From contig JALRAW010000165.1 of assembly GCA_023257975.1 (NCBI GenBank), positions 1-10,879 of the forward strand: 10,879 bases of DNA, given 5' to 3'. Made by a program: the position numbers and the translations under genes. Below are positions 1-9,546 of this stretch, piece by piece. Source of the DNA: Candidatus Fonsibacter sp. GTDB lineage: Bacteria; Pseudomonadota; Alphaproteobacteria; Pelagibacterales; Pelagibacteraceae. The notes beneath the pieces were generated by a model. It ran no database searches and had not been told where the DNA came from. It saw nothing but the letters and a program-made list of their open reading frames with translations. The first letter of the stretch is position 1, and every line of letters begins with the position of its first letter.

Positions 1-1
1 A

Positions 2-351
2 TATGATAGAAGCCATCAAAGTTTCATAGATAGGCGTTGGATAAACAGGAGGAACTAGGTGCGTACAATAACCCTCATAACATGGCGTATTCGGATCTGT
101 TATTCGCTCAACGCTCGTGTCATTGAGAGTGCCCAAATATCCCTCATAACGCGCGTCATGATTGACATTGTTGGGATAATCATAGGCCCACAGCCAACCA
201 GGCATCCAAGACAGATAAGAAGGTTGCAGGTTTGGATTTGCTATGCCCCAATCTCCATCACCACTGACCTGACAACCGATTCTTCCAATACCATAGCCAA
301 TGATCATAGCCGGTGCTGCCGCATCACACAGCCGACGCAACGGAATTTTTT
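2..351 (-). other. lgt: C-terminal part of a prolipoprotein diacylglyceryl transferase (Lgt-like), fused in frame to nuoL
   Basis: Residues 375-490 of the chimeric frame do not continue NuoL. They read IPLRRLCDAAAPA (376-388), then GYGIGRIGCQVSGDGDWGI (392-410), PGWLWAYDYPNNVN (424-437) and PPVYPTPIYE (474-483). The GRIG...G...G core matches the Lgt signature (GRIGNFINGE-like in E. coli), with the Cys-Gln and GDGDWG variant that I associate from memory with Bacteroidetes Lgt. The PTPxYE motif matches the conserved C-terminal (H)PxQ/PxYE element. Lgt is an inner-membrane enzyme that moves diacylglycerol from phosphatidylglycerol onto the lipobox cysteine of prolipoproteins. The N-terminal half, including the region of the catalytic His, is absent, and the last helix runs off the window. 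G+C is 47% against about a third in the nuo genes. I am confident of the family and moderately so of the Bacteroidetes origin. Confidence 0.8.
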
Positions 352-1471
352 TCCAAACTCCGCCCATCTTTTCTATATTTTGTTCATCATGAAATGCGTG
401 AATAACTGAGCCTGCTCCTAAAAATAAAAGAGCCTTAAAGAAAGCGTGCGTAAATAAGTGAAATATAGCAACATTATAAGCGCCCATTCCAGCTGCAAAA
501 AACATATAACCAAGCTGGCTACATGTAGAGTAAGCAATTATTCTCTTTATATCTGTTTGAACGATAGCAATTGATGCTGCAAAGATTGCAGTTGTTGCGC
601 CAACAAAAGCAACTAAGTTTAAAGCATATTGCGAGTACTCAAATAACGGCGAACATCTTGCAACTAAAAATACCCCAGCTGTAACCATGGTCGCAGCATG
701 AATTAATGCTGATACTGGTGTTGGTCCTTCCATAGCATCCGGTAGCCAGGTATGAAGAAGAATTTGTGCAGATTTACCCATAGCGCCAATAAATAAAAAA
801 ACACAAATCGTTGTAATTAAATTGTATTCACCACCGAAAATTTTAATTGAATTTTTAGATTGATCTGCTGCTTGTGAAAAAACTTCACTAAAAGTTAAGG
901 TTCCAAAAGTTTTAAAAATTAAAAACATTGCAATTAACAAACCAAGATCACCTACTCTGTTAACGATAAAGGCTTTCATGGATGCATTGTTTGCAGATTC
1001 TTTTTTAAACCAGAAACCAATTAATAGATAAGATGCAAGTCCAACTCCTTCCCAACCAAAGAATAATTGTAAAAAGTTATCAGCAGTAACAAGTGACAAC
1101 ATCATAAATGTGAAGAGAGAAAGATAAGACATAAATCTTGGTTTATGAGGATCGTGACTCATATAACCAATTGAATAAATATGAACTAAAGCTGAAACTG
1201 AATTTACAACAACAAGCATGACTGCTGTAAGTGAATCTACATAAATAGACCAATGCAGTTTTAATGATCCAGATGTAATCCAGTTAAGAATTGGATACTC
1301 ATAAATTTTTCCAGTCTTTATTGTCTCAAGTAAAATAATTGAAGAAAGAATTGCACCAATTATAACAAATGCAGAAGTTATAATTTGACAAGTTTTGTCA
1401 CCAATCTTTTTATAAAAGAAAGCTGAAATAAATGAACCAAGCAAAGGTAAAAATAATATTAAATAAAGCAT
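2..1471 (-). CDS. nuoL: NADH-quinone oxidoreductase subunit L, 5' part, continuing in frame into Lgt-like sequence (chimeric, partial)
   Basis: I translated this by hand: an uninterrupted frame of 490 codons starts with ATG at 1471, directly after the nuoK stop, and runs off the left edge. Residues 1 to about 375 are NuoL, the distal antiporter-like proton-pumping subunit of the complex I membrane arm. Visible landmarks are GWEGVGLASYLLIGFWF (139-155), KESANNASMKAFIVNRVGD (157-175), GAMGKSAQ (229-236), HTWLPDAMEGPTPVSALIHA (240-259) and THAFFKALLFLGAGSVI (341-357). The channel Glu141 and Lys233, which correspond by alignment from memory to E. coli Glu144 and Lys229, are present. NuoL is normally about 600-650 residues; here the identity changes after GGVWKKIP (370-377), so the later transmembrane helices and the long lateral helix are missing. 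What follows is an Lgt C-terminal half, described separately. The NuoL identity of the first three quarters is secure; the fused product is probably not a natural protein. Confidence 0.9.
   Translation of the reverse strand, partial: MLYLILFLPLLGSFISAFFYKKIGDKTCQIITSAFVIIGAILSSIILLETIKTGKIYEYPILNWITSGSLKLHWSIYVDSLTAVMLVVVNSVSALVHIYSIGYMSHDPHKPRFMSYLSLFTFMMLSLVTADNFLQLFFGWEGVGLASYLLIGFWFKKESANNASMKAFIVNRVGDLGLLIAMFLIFKTFGTLTFSEVFSQAADQSKNSIKIFGGEYNLITTICVFLFIGAMGKSAQILLHTWLPDAMEGPTPVSALIHAATMVTAGVFLVARCSPLFEYSQYALNLVAFVGATTAIFAASIAIVQTDIKRIIAYSTCSQLGYMFFAAGMGAYNVAIFHLFTHAFFKALLFLGAGSVIHAFHDEQNIEKMGGVWKKIPLRRLCDAAAPAMIIGYGIGRIGCQVSGDGDWGIANPNLQPSYLSWMPGWLWAYDYPNNVNHDARYEGYLGTLNDTSVERITDPNTPCYEGYCTHLVPPVYPTPIYETLMASII
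338..355 (-). other. Junction between nuoL and lgt-like sequence
   Basis: The coding strand here reads TGGAAAAAAATTCCG (355-341), translated WKKIP. This fits both sides: NuoL has a short basic Trp-Lys-Lys-hydrophobic-Pro loop after the MGG motif, and Lgt proteins commonly have a basic residue followed by Ile-Pro just before the LCDAxAPA helix. The breakpoint therefore lies within this stretch and cannot be placed to the base. The seven-A run and the shared short words suggest joining at microhomology. G+C rises at once on the left side. The exact extent of shared sequence would need the two parental genes. Confidence 0.7.
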
Positions 1472-1783
1472 TTAACCTTTCATTGAATTGATGTCTTCAA
1501 CTTGAATTGATCCTCTATTTCGGAAAAACACCACAAGTATAGCAAGACCAATTGCAGCTTCAGCTGCTGCAACCGTTAATATAAATAGAGTAAAAATCTG
1601 ACCTGTTATATTTTGCAAATAAACAGAAAAAGCGACCATATTAATGTTTACTGAAAGCAGAATTAATTCAATAGACATTAAAATTACAATTACATTTTTA
1701 CGATTAACAAAAATTCCAAACACTCCTAATGTAAAAATGATTGCAGACAAAAATAGATAGTGAGCTAGAGTAATTTCAATCAT
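1472..1783 (-). CDS. nuoK: NADH-quinone oxidoreductase subunit K
   Basis: NuoK (103 residues, usual length about 100) is a small three-helix membrane subunit of complex I, the bacterial counterpart of mitochondrial ND4L. It lies in the membrane arm between NuoA/J/H and the antiporter-like subunits and carries part of the proton path. The helices are at about 4-24, 29-53 and 62-87. The two buried glutamates needed for pumping are visible: Glu39 in [14 protein letters not shown] and Glu75 in [13 protein letters not shown], matching E. coli Glu36 and Glu72. The ATG at 1783 overlaps the end of nuoJ by 8 bases, and the TAA stop is followed immediately by the nuoL ATG, which suggests translational coupling. 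Nothing is missing. Confidence 0.97.
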   Translation of the reverse strand: MIEITLAHYLFLSAIIFTLGVFGIFVNRKNVIVILMSIELILLSVNINMVAFSVYLQNITGQIFTLFILTVAAAEAAIGLAILVVFFRNRGSIQVEDINSMKG

Positions 1784-2396
1784 TAACTTTTACTCCTTTG
1801 TTACTTTCAACATCCACTAGCTCAATTGAATCTTCTCTCTCACGAGAAGATTGTTTTAAAATATCTTGTCTCTTAAGGTTATCTCTACGTCTAAAAGTGA
1901 GTAAAATAGCGCCTATCATAGCAACTAATAAAACTATCCCTGAAAGCTGAAATGGTAAGAAATAATCTGTGTAAATTAATTTTCCAATCTGTTCAGTATT
2001 AGTCTCCTTTGCATCATAGGTAATTTTTGCAGTCTTAATAAATTCAGATTTGTACTGCCAGCTTCCAATAATAATAATTAATTCAAAAAATATTACTAAA
2101 GCAATAAAAAAACCAAATGGCATATACTGCAGGAAACCTTGTTTAACTTTAACAAAATTTCCTTCTAACATCATTACTACGAATAAAAATAAAACAGCAA
2201 CAGCCCCGACATAAACAATAAGTAAAATCATACCTATAAACTCAGCGCCAATCATAATGAATAAACAAGAAACATTTACGAATGCCAAAATTAAAAAGAA
2301 AACTGAATGAACAGTATTTTTAGATGAAATAACCATAATACTTGAAAGGATAGTAATTGAAGATAATAAATAAAAAATTATTGCGTGCGCTATCAT
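1776..2396 (-). CDS. nuoJ: NADH-quinone oxidoreductase subunit J
   Basis: NuoJ (206 residues) is the ND6-type membrane subunit of complex I. It has five predicted helices, at about 2-22, 30-48, 52-77, 93-111 and 150-168. The most conserved part is the third, [20 protein letters not shown] (51-70), the helix whose distortion is linked to coupling quinone reduction with proton movement. A charged cytoplasmic tail of about 35 residues (from 170) follows the last helix, as in other alphaproteobacterial NuoJ proteins that I recall. The ATG at 2396 shares an ATGA with the nuoI stop, and the 3' end overlaps nuoK by 8 bases. Identity rests on the conserved third helix and the position between nuoI and nuoK. 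Confidence 0.96.
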   Translation of the reverse strand: MIAHAIIFYLLSSITILSSIMVISSKNTVHSVFFLILAFVNVSCLFIMIGAEFIGMILLIVYVGAVAVLFLFVVMMLEGNFVKVKQGFLQYMPFGFFIALVIFFELIIIIGSWQYKSEFIKTAKITYDAKETNTEQIGKLIYTDYFLPFQLSGIVLLVAMIGAILLTFRRRDNLKRQDILKQSSREREDSIELVDVESNKGVKVND

Positions 2397-2884
2397 CTGA
2401 ATGACTTATCTACTTTAATGTTATGCGCTAACTCTTTTTCCCACTTATCGCCATTTTCTAGAAGTTTTTCTTTATTGTAATAAAGTTCTTCTCTTGTCTC
2501 TGTTGCAAATTCAAAATTTGGTCCTTGAACAATTGCATCAACAGGACAAGACTCTTGACATAGTCCACAATAAATACATTTAAGCATATCAATGTCATAT
2601 CGAGTTGTTCTTCTAGATCCGTCTTCTCTTGGTTCTGCTTCAATCGTAATGGCTTGAGCAGGACAAACTGCTTCGCATAACTTACAAGCAATACATCTCT
2701 CTTCTCCGTCAGGATATCTTCGTAGAGCATGTTCACCTCTAAATCTTGGACTGATAGGTCCTTTTTCAAATGGATAATTGACCGTTGCTCTTCTTTTAAA
2801 CATATAAATAAATGCAAGATAAAGCCCTTTAACAAATTCTGATAAAAAAATTATTTTTAATACTCTAGAAAATTTTATTTTCAT
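2393..2884 (-). CDS. nuoI: NADH-quinone oxidoreductase subunit I (2 x [4Fe-4S] ferredoxin-like)
   Basis: NuoI (163 residues) carries clusters N6a and N6b, which pass electrons from the NuoG chain to NuoB at the base of the peripheral arm. Two classical motifs are intact: [12 protein letters not shown] with Cys64, 67, 70 and 74, and [12 protein letters not shown] with Cys103, 106, 109 and 113. The N-terminal amphipathic segment (about 5-30) would lie along the membrane and is followed by the conserved [20 protein letters not shown] (37-56). The length is normal for the alphaproteobacterial and mitochondrial TYKY type. The start overlaps the nuoH stop as ATGA and the stop overlaps the nuoJ start the same way. 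All eight cluster ligands are present, so it should be functional. Confidence 0.98.
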   Translation of the reverse strand: MKIKFSRVLKIIFLSEFVKGLYLAFIYMFKRRATVNYPFEKGPISPRFRGEHALRRYPDGEERCIACKLCEAVCPAQAITIEAEPREDGSRRTTRYDIDMLKCIYCGLCQESCPVDAIVQGPNFEFATETREELYYNKEKLLENGDKWEKELAHNIKVDKSFR

Positions 2885-3882
2885 TTTGGTAATAAGTTAA
2901 AAAAATATAAAAACGTAGCTGTTAATACGACCCAGAATAATGAGAATGGCAAAAATACTTTCCAACCTAATCTCATTAGTTGATCGTAACGGTAACGAGG
3001 CACAATCGCTTTCACCAAAGCAAATAAAATAAATAAAAATAATATTTTAAAAATTAACCAAAGTGGGGATGGAATTGCATTAAACGGATAAGCATCAATA
3101 GGAGATAACCAGCCACCTAAAAATAAAACAGAACCCAATCCACATAATAATAAAATATTTGCATATTCACCCAACCAAAATAATGCGTACATCATTCCTG
3201 AATATTCAGTTTGATAACCCGCAACTAACTCAGCTTCAGCCTCTGGTAAATCAAATGGAGGTCTATTCGTCTCAGCTAATGCAGAGATGAAAAAGATAAC
3301 AAACATAGGGAATAATGGGATGGCATACCAAATATTCTTCTGGGCAAGGACGATATCCACCAAGTTTAAAGATCCAGCGCAAAGCAATACATTTATTATA
3401 ATAAATCCAATGGATACTTCATATGAAACCATCTGCGCTGCAGATCTTAGTGCTCCTAAAAATGGATACTTAGAGTTCGATGCCCAACCAGCCATAATAA
3501 TTCCATAAACACCAAGAGATGAAACTGCGAAGATATAAAGAATTCCAACGTTAATATTTGCAAGTACTAAAGTTTCGCTAAATGGAATAACTGCCCAAGC
3601 AATTAATGCTAAAGACATTGTTACAATTGGAGCAATTATAAAAATTACTTTGTTTGCATGAATTGGAATAATAATTTCTTTAAAAATATATTTAAGTGCA
3701 TCTGCAGCAGTTTGTAGCAATCCAAAAGGTCCAACAACGTTAGGGCCTTTTCTAAGCTGAACAGCGCCCCACACTCTTCGATCCACCCAAACAATCATTG
3801 CAACAGCAATTAAAACCGGAACAAGTAAAGCTGCGATCTTTAAAAGATCATACAAAACAATATTTAAATATTCTAAAAACAT
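2881..3882 (-). CDS. nuoH: NADH-quinone oxidoreductase subunit H
   Basis: NuoH (333 residues, typical length) is the ND1-type membrane subunit that forms the quinone entry chamber with NuoB and NuoD and starts the proton-transfer line. About eight helices can be seen. Diagnostic stretches are [20 protein letters not shown] (33-52), which packs against the quinone site, and [20 protein letters not shown] (204-223), the acidic loop that gathers carboxylates linking quinone chemistry to pumping. [16 protein letters not shown] (225-240) and [13 protein letters not shown] (296-308) are also conserved. The ATG at 3882 overlaps the nuoG stop by one base (TAATG), and the stop forms an ATGA with nuoI. 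No truncation or missing key residue is seen. Confidence 0.98.
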   Translation of the reverse strand: MFLEYLNIVLYDLLKIAALLVPVLIAVAMIVWVDRRVWGAVQLRKGPNVVGPFGLLQTAADALKYIFKEIIIPIHANKVIFIIAPIVTMSLALIAWAVIPFSETLVLANINVGILYIFAVSSLGVYGIIMAGWASNSKYPFLGALRSAAQMVSYEVSIGFIIINVLLCAGSLNLVDIVLAQKNIWYAIPLFPMFVIFFISALAETNRPPFDLPEAEAELVAGYQTEYSGMMYALFWLGEYANILLLCGLGSVLFLGGWLSPIDAYPFNAIPSPLWLIFKILFLFILFALVKAIVPRYRYDQLMRLGWKVFLPFSLFWVVLTATFLYFFNLLPK

Positions 3883-5918
3883 TAATTATCCGTTCCTGTC
3901 ATTTGCAAAATTTGTTTAGCTTTCTTACACTCATCCATTGTTTTAGATGAGGCTGCGATAATATTTGAGAAATAAAAGTCAAAATCAGTAATTTTAATAT
4001 TTCCATTTATAGGGGTTACATTTTTAAATGTTAGACTATCGATTGTAGATTTAGGTAATTGATCTACCTCTTTAAATATTGGATAGTCTTTAAATAAATT
4101 TTCTCTTAAAATTTGATGAGTATTAATATCAATTGTCTTTTTAAATTCATCTGACAATGCTCTAAGTATTTTCCAATCTTCTTTAGCATTGCCTGGAGGG
4201 AAACTTGCTTTATTAGCGTCTTGCACTCTACCTTCGGTATTAACGTATAATCCTTGTTTTTCTGTATAAGCAGCACCCGGTAAAATGACATCAGCAATTT
4301 TACTATTCAATCCACCGTGTGATCCTTGATAAATTATAAATTTATTAACGGGTTTAACTTTAATTTGATCAGCACCTAAAAGATAAACTGCCTTTAAAGT
4401 ATCGTCATTTAATTTGTCTAAAAAATTAGATTTAAGTAAATTTAAATATATAGCGCCAACACTTGATGCGTTTTGATGAAGAATGTTTAAACCATTCCAG
4501 TCATTATTTAAAAAATTATTATCTTTTAAAATCTTTTTAACAGTTTCTAAAACATATTCCCCATTTGAACTTAACCCGCATTCACCGATAATAAAAACTG
4601 GCTTCTTTGCAGATTTAAGACTGTTATAAATTTTCCCATTTTTTGCTAAAATTTCTCCCAGTGCTGAAAAGGAGGATCCAACATTCTCATACGGATATGT
4701 AAGATCACCCACGTCACCAATTGAATAAACCTTAGTTTTTCTAGCTAAATAAGCCTTTCTAATTCTAGCATTTATGATGGTTGCCTCTAATCTTGGATTA
4801 GTTCCAACTAATACTACTAAATCTGCTTCTTCTAATCGAGATATAGAGGTGTTGAATAAATAATTAGCTTTGTGTGATGGATCGATAAAATAATTCGTAG
4901 ATCTAAAATCGATATTGTCCGATGATAAGACGTCTTTAAAAAATCTCTTAAACATATACATAGTTTCAACATCAACTAAATCACCAACTGCTCCAAAAAA
5001 CTTATCTCCAGTCAAACCTCTGATGTTGTCGGAGATAAATTTAAACGCTTCATCCCAACTACAAGCTTGAAGTTTGCCATTAATTTTAATGAAAGGAGTA
5101 TCTAATCTATTTCTTAATAATCCGTCACATGCATAACGAGATTTATCAGAAAGCCATTCTTCGTTAATTTCATCATTCACTCTTGGTAATATTCTTTTAA
5201 CTTCCCAACCTTTTGTATCTACTCGAATGTTAGAACCAACAGCGTCCATTACATCAATACTTTCAGTTTTAGTTAACTCCCAAGGTCTTGCTTCAAAAGC
5301 ATATGGTTTAGATGTTAAAGCGCCAACTGGGCAAAGATCAATTACATTAGCTGACAATTCTGAATCTAAAGTTTTTTCTAAATAAGTTGTAATTTCCATA
5401 TTCTCACCACGATTAATTGCGCCAATTTCTGGTACGCCTGCAATCTCTTCTGCAAATCTTACACAACGGGTACAGTGAATACATCTTGTCATAACCGTTT
5501 TAATTAACGGTCCCATGTATTTTTCTTTTACTGATCTTTTATTTAATTCGTATCTAGATTTATCAACTCCGTACTTCATAGATTGATCTTGAAGATCACA
5601 CTCACCACCTTGATCGCAAATAGGACAATCTAATGGGTGATTAATAAGTAGAAATTCCATCACACCTTGTCTTGCTTTTTTCACCATCTCAGTATTTGTA
5701 TAAATAACTTGCCCATCAGCTACAGGCATTGCGCATGACGCAACTGGTTTTGGAGATTTTTCCATCTCAACTAAACACATTCTACAATTGCCAGCGATGG
5801 ATAATCTTTCGTGATAGCAAAATCTTGGAATTTCTTTTCCAGCAACTTCACAAGCCTGCAAAACTGTTGCGCCCTGTGGGACTTCGACTTCAATTCCATC
5901 TACTTTAACTTTAGGCAT
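3882..5918 (-). CDS. nuoG: NADH-quinone oxidoreductase subunit G (Fe-S, molybdopterin-oxidoreductase-like)
   Basis: NuoG (678 residues from the ATG at 5918) is the large Fe-S subunit of the NADH-oxidising module. In order: a [2Fe-2S] ferredoxin-like domain (N1b) with Cys34, 45, 48 and 62; the N5 site in [15 protein letters not shown] with His94, Cys98, 101 and 107; the N4 site in [10 protein letters not shown] with Cys146, 149 and 152 plus Cys196 in [13 protein letters not shown]; then a cofactor-free molybdopterin-oxidoreductase-like domain to the C terminus. The extra N7 cysteine set known from E. coli and Thermus is absent, since the matching stretch (about 218-264) has only Cys264. This is as in mitochondria and many alphaproteobacteria. 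A TTG three bases upstream (5921) is possible, but the ATG is the better start. The start overlaps nuoF by 8 bases, and the stop is TAATG with nuoH. Confidence 0.97.
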   Translation of the reverse strand: MPKVKVDGIEVEVPQGATVLQACEVAGKEIPRFCYHERLSIAGNCRMCLVEMEKSPKPVASCAMPVADGQVIYTNTEMVKKARQGVMEFLLINHPLDCPICDQGGECDLQDQSMKYGVDKSRYELNKRSVKEKYMGPLIKTVMTRCIHCTRCVRFAEEIAGVPEIGAINRGENMEITTYLEKTLDSELSANVIDLCPVGALTSKPYAFEARPWELTKTESIDVMDAVGSNIRVDTKGWEVKRILPRVNDEINEEWLSDKSRYACDGLLRNRLDTPFIKINGKLQACSWDEAFKFISDNIRGLTGDKFFGAVGDLVDVETMYMFKRFFKDVLSSDNIDFRSTNYFIDPSHKANYLFNTSISRLEEADLVVLVGTNPRLEATIINARIRKAYLARKTKVYSIGDVGDLTYPYENVGSSFSALGEILAKNGKIYNSLKSAKKPVFIIGECGLSSNGEYVLETVKKILKDNNFLNNDWNGLNILHQNASSVGAIYLNLLKSNFLDKLNDDTLKAVYLLGADQIKVKPVNKFIIYQGSHGGLNSKIADVILPGAAYTEKQGLYVNTEGRVQDANKASFPPGNAKEDWKILRALSDEFKKTIDINTHQILRENLFKDYPIFKEVDQLPKSTIDSLTFKNVTPINGNIKITDFDFYFSNIIAASSKTMDECKKAKQILQMTGTDN

Positions 5919-7191
5919 CAATATATTTCTTATGAGTTAATCTTTCTTCCATCTCAGTTCTAAAGTGTCTTAATAAACCTTGAACTGGCCAAGAAGATCC
6001 TTCACCAAATGCGCAAATCGTATGACCTTCAATTTGTTTAGTCACATCCATTAACATGTCTAATTCTGCAACCTCTGCATCCCCTTTTGCAATTCGCTCT
6101 AACATTCTCCACATCCAACCAGATCCTTCTCGACAAGGCGTGCATTGACCGCAACTTTCATGCTTATAAAATCTAGCAATTCTGGCAATAACTTTAACAA
6201 TATCTTGGGACTTATCGATTACGACAATTCCAGCAGTACCAAGTCCACTTTTAGCCTCAACTAAAGAGTCAAAATCCATTTTTATTGTATCGCAAATACT
6301 TTTGCTAAGTAATGGCATTGATGATCCGCCTGGAATAACTGCTTGTAAATTATCCCATCCACCAATTACTCCGCCTGCATGTTTTTCTATTAAATCTTTT
6401 AAAGGAATTCCCATTTCCTCTTCAACGTTACATGGGTTGTTAACGTTTCCAGAGATACAGAAAATTTTTGTGCCTGTGTTTTTCGGTCTACCAAATCCTG
6501 CAAACCATTTGCCTCCTCTTCTTAATATTGTCGGCACTACTGCAATTGTCTCAACATTATTTACAATTGTTGGACATCCATAAAGACCTATTAAAGCCGG
6601 AAATGGTGGTTTTAATCTTGGCTGTCCTTTGTTACCTTCTAAACTTTCAAGTAATGCAGTTTCTTCTCCACAAATATATGCGCCTGCTCCTAAATGAATA
6701 TAAATGTCTAAATTAAAACCAGTTCCACACGCATTTTTTCCAATCAATCCTTCTTTGTAAGCTTCATCGATTGCTGTTTGTAAAATCTTACTTTCTGCAA
6801 TGTACTCACCACGAATATAAATATAACAACTATTTGCATTCACTGCATAAGATGCGATTAAACATCCTTCAATTAGTTTTTGCGGTTCAAATCTTAAAAT
6901 ATCTCTATCTTTACAAGTTCCAGGTTCCGATTCATCTGCATTAATAACTAAATAATGAGGACGACCTGGTTTTACTTCTTTAGGAGCAAAAGACCATTTC
7001 ATAGCAGTTGGAAATCCTGCCCCTCCTCGACCGCGAAGTTCAGAGAGTTTTACTTCATTAATGATCCAATCTTTTCCTTTTGCAATAATATCTTTAGTAT
7101 CTTTCCAATCACCTCGAGACTTTGCAGATTTTACATCCCAACCAAAATCTCCATACAAATTTGTAAATATTCTATCTTTATCTTGTAGCAT
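5911..7191 (-). CDS. nuoF: NADH-quinone oxidoreductase subunit F (FMN/NADH-binding)
   Basis: NuoF (426 residues) binds NADH and FMN and holds cluster N3; it is where electrons enter complex I at the tip of the cytoplasmic arm. GRGGAGFP (54-61) is the glycine-rich nucleotide site, and [16 protein letters not shown] (168-183) is the conserved signature of the 51-kDa family. The N3 ligands are Cys347, 350 and 353 in [12 protein letters not shown], plus Cys393 in [14 protein letters not shown]. The length matches alphaproteobacterial and mitochondrial relatives. The ATG at 7191 follows the nuoE TAG with no gap, and the 3' end overlaps nuoG by 8 bases. All cofactor residues are present. Confidence 0.98.
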   Translation of the reverse strand: MLQDKDRIFTNLYGDFGWDVKSAKSRGDWKDTKDIIAKGKDWIINEVKLSELRGRGGAGFPTAMKWSFAPKEVKPGRPHYLVINADESEPGTCKDRDILRFEPQKLIEGCLIASYAVNANSCYIYIRGEYIAESKILQTAIDEAYKEGLIGKNACGTGFNLDIYIHLGAGAYICGEETALLESLEGNKGQPRLKPPFPALIGLYGCPTIVNNVETIAVVPTILRRGGKWFAGFGRPKNTGTKIFCISGNVNNPCNVEEEMGIPLKDLIEKHAGGVIGGWDNLQAVIPGGSSMPLLSKSICDTIKMDFDSLVEAKSGLGTAGIVVIDKSQDIVKVIARIARFYKHESCGQCTPCREGSGWMWRMLERIAKGDAEVAELDMLMDVTKQIEGHTICAFGEGSSWPVQGLLRHFRTEMEERLTHKKYIDA

Positions 7192-7788
7192 CTAATTTTT
7201 TACTAATGTTAATCTTTTATTAGGTTCAAAACCTATTCGACCTTTTTGCGATCCTGGTTTTGGTAATTTATCGTTTTTAATTCCTTCGAAAATTTTAGTT
7301 GCTGTCTCTACTGTTAGATCTTCATAAAAATCATCATTTATTTGCATCATCGGAGCACTCACACATGCACCTAAACATTCAACTTCAATCCAAGATGAAT
7401 TTTTGTCTTCACTTAATTTTCCTTCTTTTTCTGAGATATATTTCTTACAAAGGTTAACAATTTTTCCAGAGCCTCTGATCATACATGGAGATGTTGTGCA
7501 AACTTGTACAAAGTATTTTCCAACCGGCGCTAAATTGTACATCGTATAAAAAGTTGCAACCTCATAAACTTTTATGTATGGAACGCCTAAAATTTCCCCT
7601 ATTTTTTTTATTGCCGCATTAGGTATCCAGTTATTATGCTGTCTTTGTGCAAGATCTAAAAGTGGCATTACTGCGCTCTTTTTTCGCTCTGGAGGGTATT
7701 TTTTTAGAATTTCTTCAATACGCTTTTGATTGGTAGTATTAAATTCAAACGAAGTAGGTTGATCTTTTGCAACATGTTTACCACTCAT
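7192..7788 (-). CDS. nuoE: NADH-quinone oxidoreductase subunit E (thioredoxin-like [2Fe-2S])
   Basis: NuoE (198 residues) is the 24-kDa-type subunit that pairs with NuoF and carries the off-pathway cluster N1a. The N-terminal helical part (about 20-75) contains the conserved [20 protein letters not shown] (31-50) and the VATFYTMY element (77-84). The thioredoxin-like domain has the four ligands in two pairs: Cys97 and Cys102 (CTTSPC) and Cys138 and Cys142 (CLGAC). It is longer than E. coli NuoE, with a basic tail after about residue 172, as I would expect in alphaproteobacteria. The ATG at 7788 shares an ATGA with the nuoD stop. The tag-like first ten residues are not conserved, but no better start is nearby. 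Confidence 0.97.
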   Translation of the reverse strand: MSGKHVAKDQPTSFEFNTTNQKRIEEILKKYPPERKKSAVMPLLDLAQRQHNNWIPNAAIKKIGEILGVPYIKVYEVATFYTMYNLAPVGKYFVQVCTTSPCMIRGSGKIVNLCKKYISEKEGKLSEDKNSSWIEVECLGACVSAPMMQINDDFYEDLTVETATKIFEGIKNDKLPKPGSQKGRIGFEPNKRLTLVKN

Positions 7789-8960
7789 CGATCAATCTCC
7801 CCAAATACAATATCCATAGATCCTAAAACTGCAGGAACGTCTGCTAACATATGACCCTTTACGACATAATCCATTGCTTGCAAGTGTGCAAAACCTGGAG
7901 CTTTAATTTTACATCGATAGGGTTTATTAGAACCATCAGCAATTAAATAAACGCCAAACTCTCCTTTAGGTGCTTCAACACATGCGTACACTTCACCTTT
8001 TGGAACATGATAGCCTTCAGTAAATAATTTAAAGTGATGAATTAAAGCTTCCATAGATTTTTTCATGGCAGCTCTCGATGGAGGTGATACTTTTCCATCC
8101 GTTGTCATCACAGGACCTTCTGGAAGATTTTTTAAAGCATCAACGATAATTTTTGTACTCTCACGCATCTCTTCAATTCTGCAAAGATAACGATCATAAC
8201 AATCTCCATTTTTTCCAATTGGAATTTTGAATTTAAATTGATCATAAACTTCATAAGGCTGTGATCTTCTAAGATCCCAAGCAATTCCAGATCCTCTCAA
8301 CATCACTCCAGAAAAACCATGGGCTACTGCATCTTGTGGACTTACAATTCCAATATCAACATTTCTTTGTTTAAATATTCTATTGTCCGTAAGAAGATTT
8401 TCTAAATCATCAATTACTTTTGGGAAATTTTTACAAAAATCTAAAATATCTTCTTTAAGTCCAACAGGTAAATCTTGATGAACTCCGCCAGGTCTAAAAT
8501 AATTTGCATGTAATCGTGATCCTGAAACTCTTTCATAAAACACCATTAATCGTTCTCTCTCTTCAAATCCCCAAAGAGATGGCGTTAATGCCCCAACGTC
8601 TAATGCTTGAGTTGTAATATTTAAAATGTGACTTAAAATTCTTCCAATCTCACAAAAAACCACTCGAATATAACTTCCTCGAGCTGGGACTTTTATGTCT
8701 AATAATTTTTCAATCGCAAGAGCAAATGCATGCTCTTGATTCATCGGAGCAACGTAATCTAATCTATCAAAATAAGGGATGGCTTGAGTATAAGTTTTAT
8801 TTTCAATTAATTTTTCTGTTCCTCGATGTAGTAAGCCAATATGTGGATCTGCTCTTTCGATAACTTCACCATCTAGTTCAAGAATTAATCTTAACACTCC
8901 ATGCGCCGCAGGATGCTGCGGACCGAAATTTAAATTCATGGTTTTTGTTTCTTTTGCCAT
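7785..8960 (-). CDS. nuoD: NADH-quinone oxidoreductase subunit D (49-kDa quinone-site subunit)
   Basis: NuoD (391 residues) forms the quinone-reduction pocket with NuoB and descends from the large subunit of [NiFe]-hydrogenases. The N-terminal loop [13 protein letters not shown] (13-25) holds His20, and DRLDYVAPM (65-73) holds Tyr69. By alignment from memory these match Thermus Nqo4 His38 and Tyr87, the quinone head-group ligands. [18 protein letters not shown] (40-57), [19 protein letters not shown] and the terminal [12 protein letters not shown] are also typical. The NiFe-binding cysteines of hydrogenases are absent, as expected for complex I. NuoD is not fused to NuoC, unlike in E. coli. 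The ATG at 8960 overlaps the nuoC stop by one base (TAATG); an AAGGAG lies in the last codons of nuoC. Confidence 0.98.
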   Translation of the reverse strand: MAKETKTMNLNFGPQHPAAHGVLRLILELDGEVIERADPHIGLLHRGTEKLIENKTYTQAIPYFDRLDYVAPMNQEHAFALAIEKLLDIKVPARGSYIRVVFCEIGRILSHILNITTQALDVGALTPSLWGFEERERLMVFYERVSGSRLHANYFRPGGVHQDLPVGLKEDILDFCKNFPKVIDDLENLLTDNRIFKQRNVDIGIVSPQDAVAHGFSGVMLRGSGIAWDLRRSQPYEVYDQFKFKIPIGKNGDCYDRYLCRIEEMRESTKIIVDALKNLPEGPVMTTDGKVSPPSRAAMKKSMEALIHHFKLFTEGYHVPKGEVYACVEAPKGEFGVYLIADGSNKPYRCKIKAPGFAHLQAMDYVVKGHMLADVPAVLGSMDIVFGEIDR

Positions 8961-9544
8961 TATCTCTTATCCTGCTCCTTCTTGATGTACTTTGTTCCTT
9001 CCCATGGTGATTCAAAATCAAAATCTCTGTAAGCTTGGGATAATTTTACTGGTTCATAGACTACTTTTTTAACTTCATCATCATATCGAACCTCTGTATG
9101 GCCTGATAAAGGAAAATCTTTTCTAAGCGGAAAACCCTCAAACTCATAATCAGTTAGAATTCTTCTAAGATCTGGGTGGTTTGCAAACTTAATCCCGTAC
9201 ATATCAAATGCCTCTCTTTCAAACCAATTGGCTACTGGAAAAATTGGAACAACGCTTGGTAAAGTATCATCCGATTTTACTGAAGTTTTAACTGTAATTC
9301 GGTTATTAAATTCATGACTCAATAATAAATAAATAACATCAAATCTATTTTCGCGTTTAGGATAATCAACTCCTAAAATATCAATGAGTTGTCTAAATCT
9401 TAGATTTTTATTATCACGTAAATAAATTAATAAACCTGACAACTCCTCTGAAGATATTTCGAGAACTGGTTCAGAAAAATTTTCAGTTATATTTAGTGAT
9501 TTAAATTCATTTTTTATATTGTTATCGAAATTAACTTTGTGCAT
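8960..9544 (-). CDS. nuoC: NADH-quinone oxidoreductase subunit C (30-kDa)
   Basis: NuoC (194 residues) is a structural, cofactor-free subunit of the connecting module that packs against NuoD. The family signature is clear: [20 protein letters not shown] (107-126), followed by [20 protein letters not shown] (127-146). The first ~30 residues are poorly conserved and Asn/Lys-rich. After residue 150 a charged tail ends in KKEQDKR, which encodes an AAGGAG-like stretch ahead of nuoD. The ATG at 9544 comes two bases after the nuoB TAA; a weak GAGAGA precedes it. It is a separate gene, as in alphaproteobacteria and mitochondria, not a nuoCD fusion. Confidence 0.97.
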   Translation of the reverse strand: MHKVNFDNNIKNEFKSLNITENFSEPVLEISSEELSGLLIYLRDNKNLRFRQLIDILGVDYPKRENRFDVIYLLLSHEFNNRITVKTSVKSDDTLPSVVPIFPVANWFEREAFDMYGIKFANHPDLRRILTDYEFEGFPLRKDFPLSGHTEVRYDDEVKKVVYEPVKLSQAYRDFDFESPWEGTKYIKKEQDKR

Positions 9545-9546
9545 AA

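Noticed and set aside
59..409. Plus-strand ORF of 116 codons
   Set aside because: It lies antisense to the Lgt-like and nuoL coding frame, crosses the junction, and has no recognisable domain.
2..1471. A genuine functional NuoL-Lgt fusion enzyme
   Set aside because: Both partners lose essential halves, base composition changes at the join, and no functional link is known. I keep it as a chimera to be checked.
2458..2835. Minus-strand ORF of 125 codons inside nuoI
   Set aside because: It is an out-of-frame shadow of nuoI, whose true frame has both ferredoxin motifs.
3287..3508. Other ORFs of 62-93 codons within nuoH, nuoG, nuoF and nuoB (3287-3508, 4106-4297, 6302-6583, 6468-6716, 6955-7188, 9777-9965)
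   Set aside because: All overlap strongly conserved nuo frames and read as antisense or frame-shifted translations without motifs or start signals.
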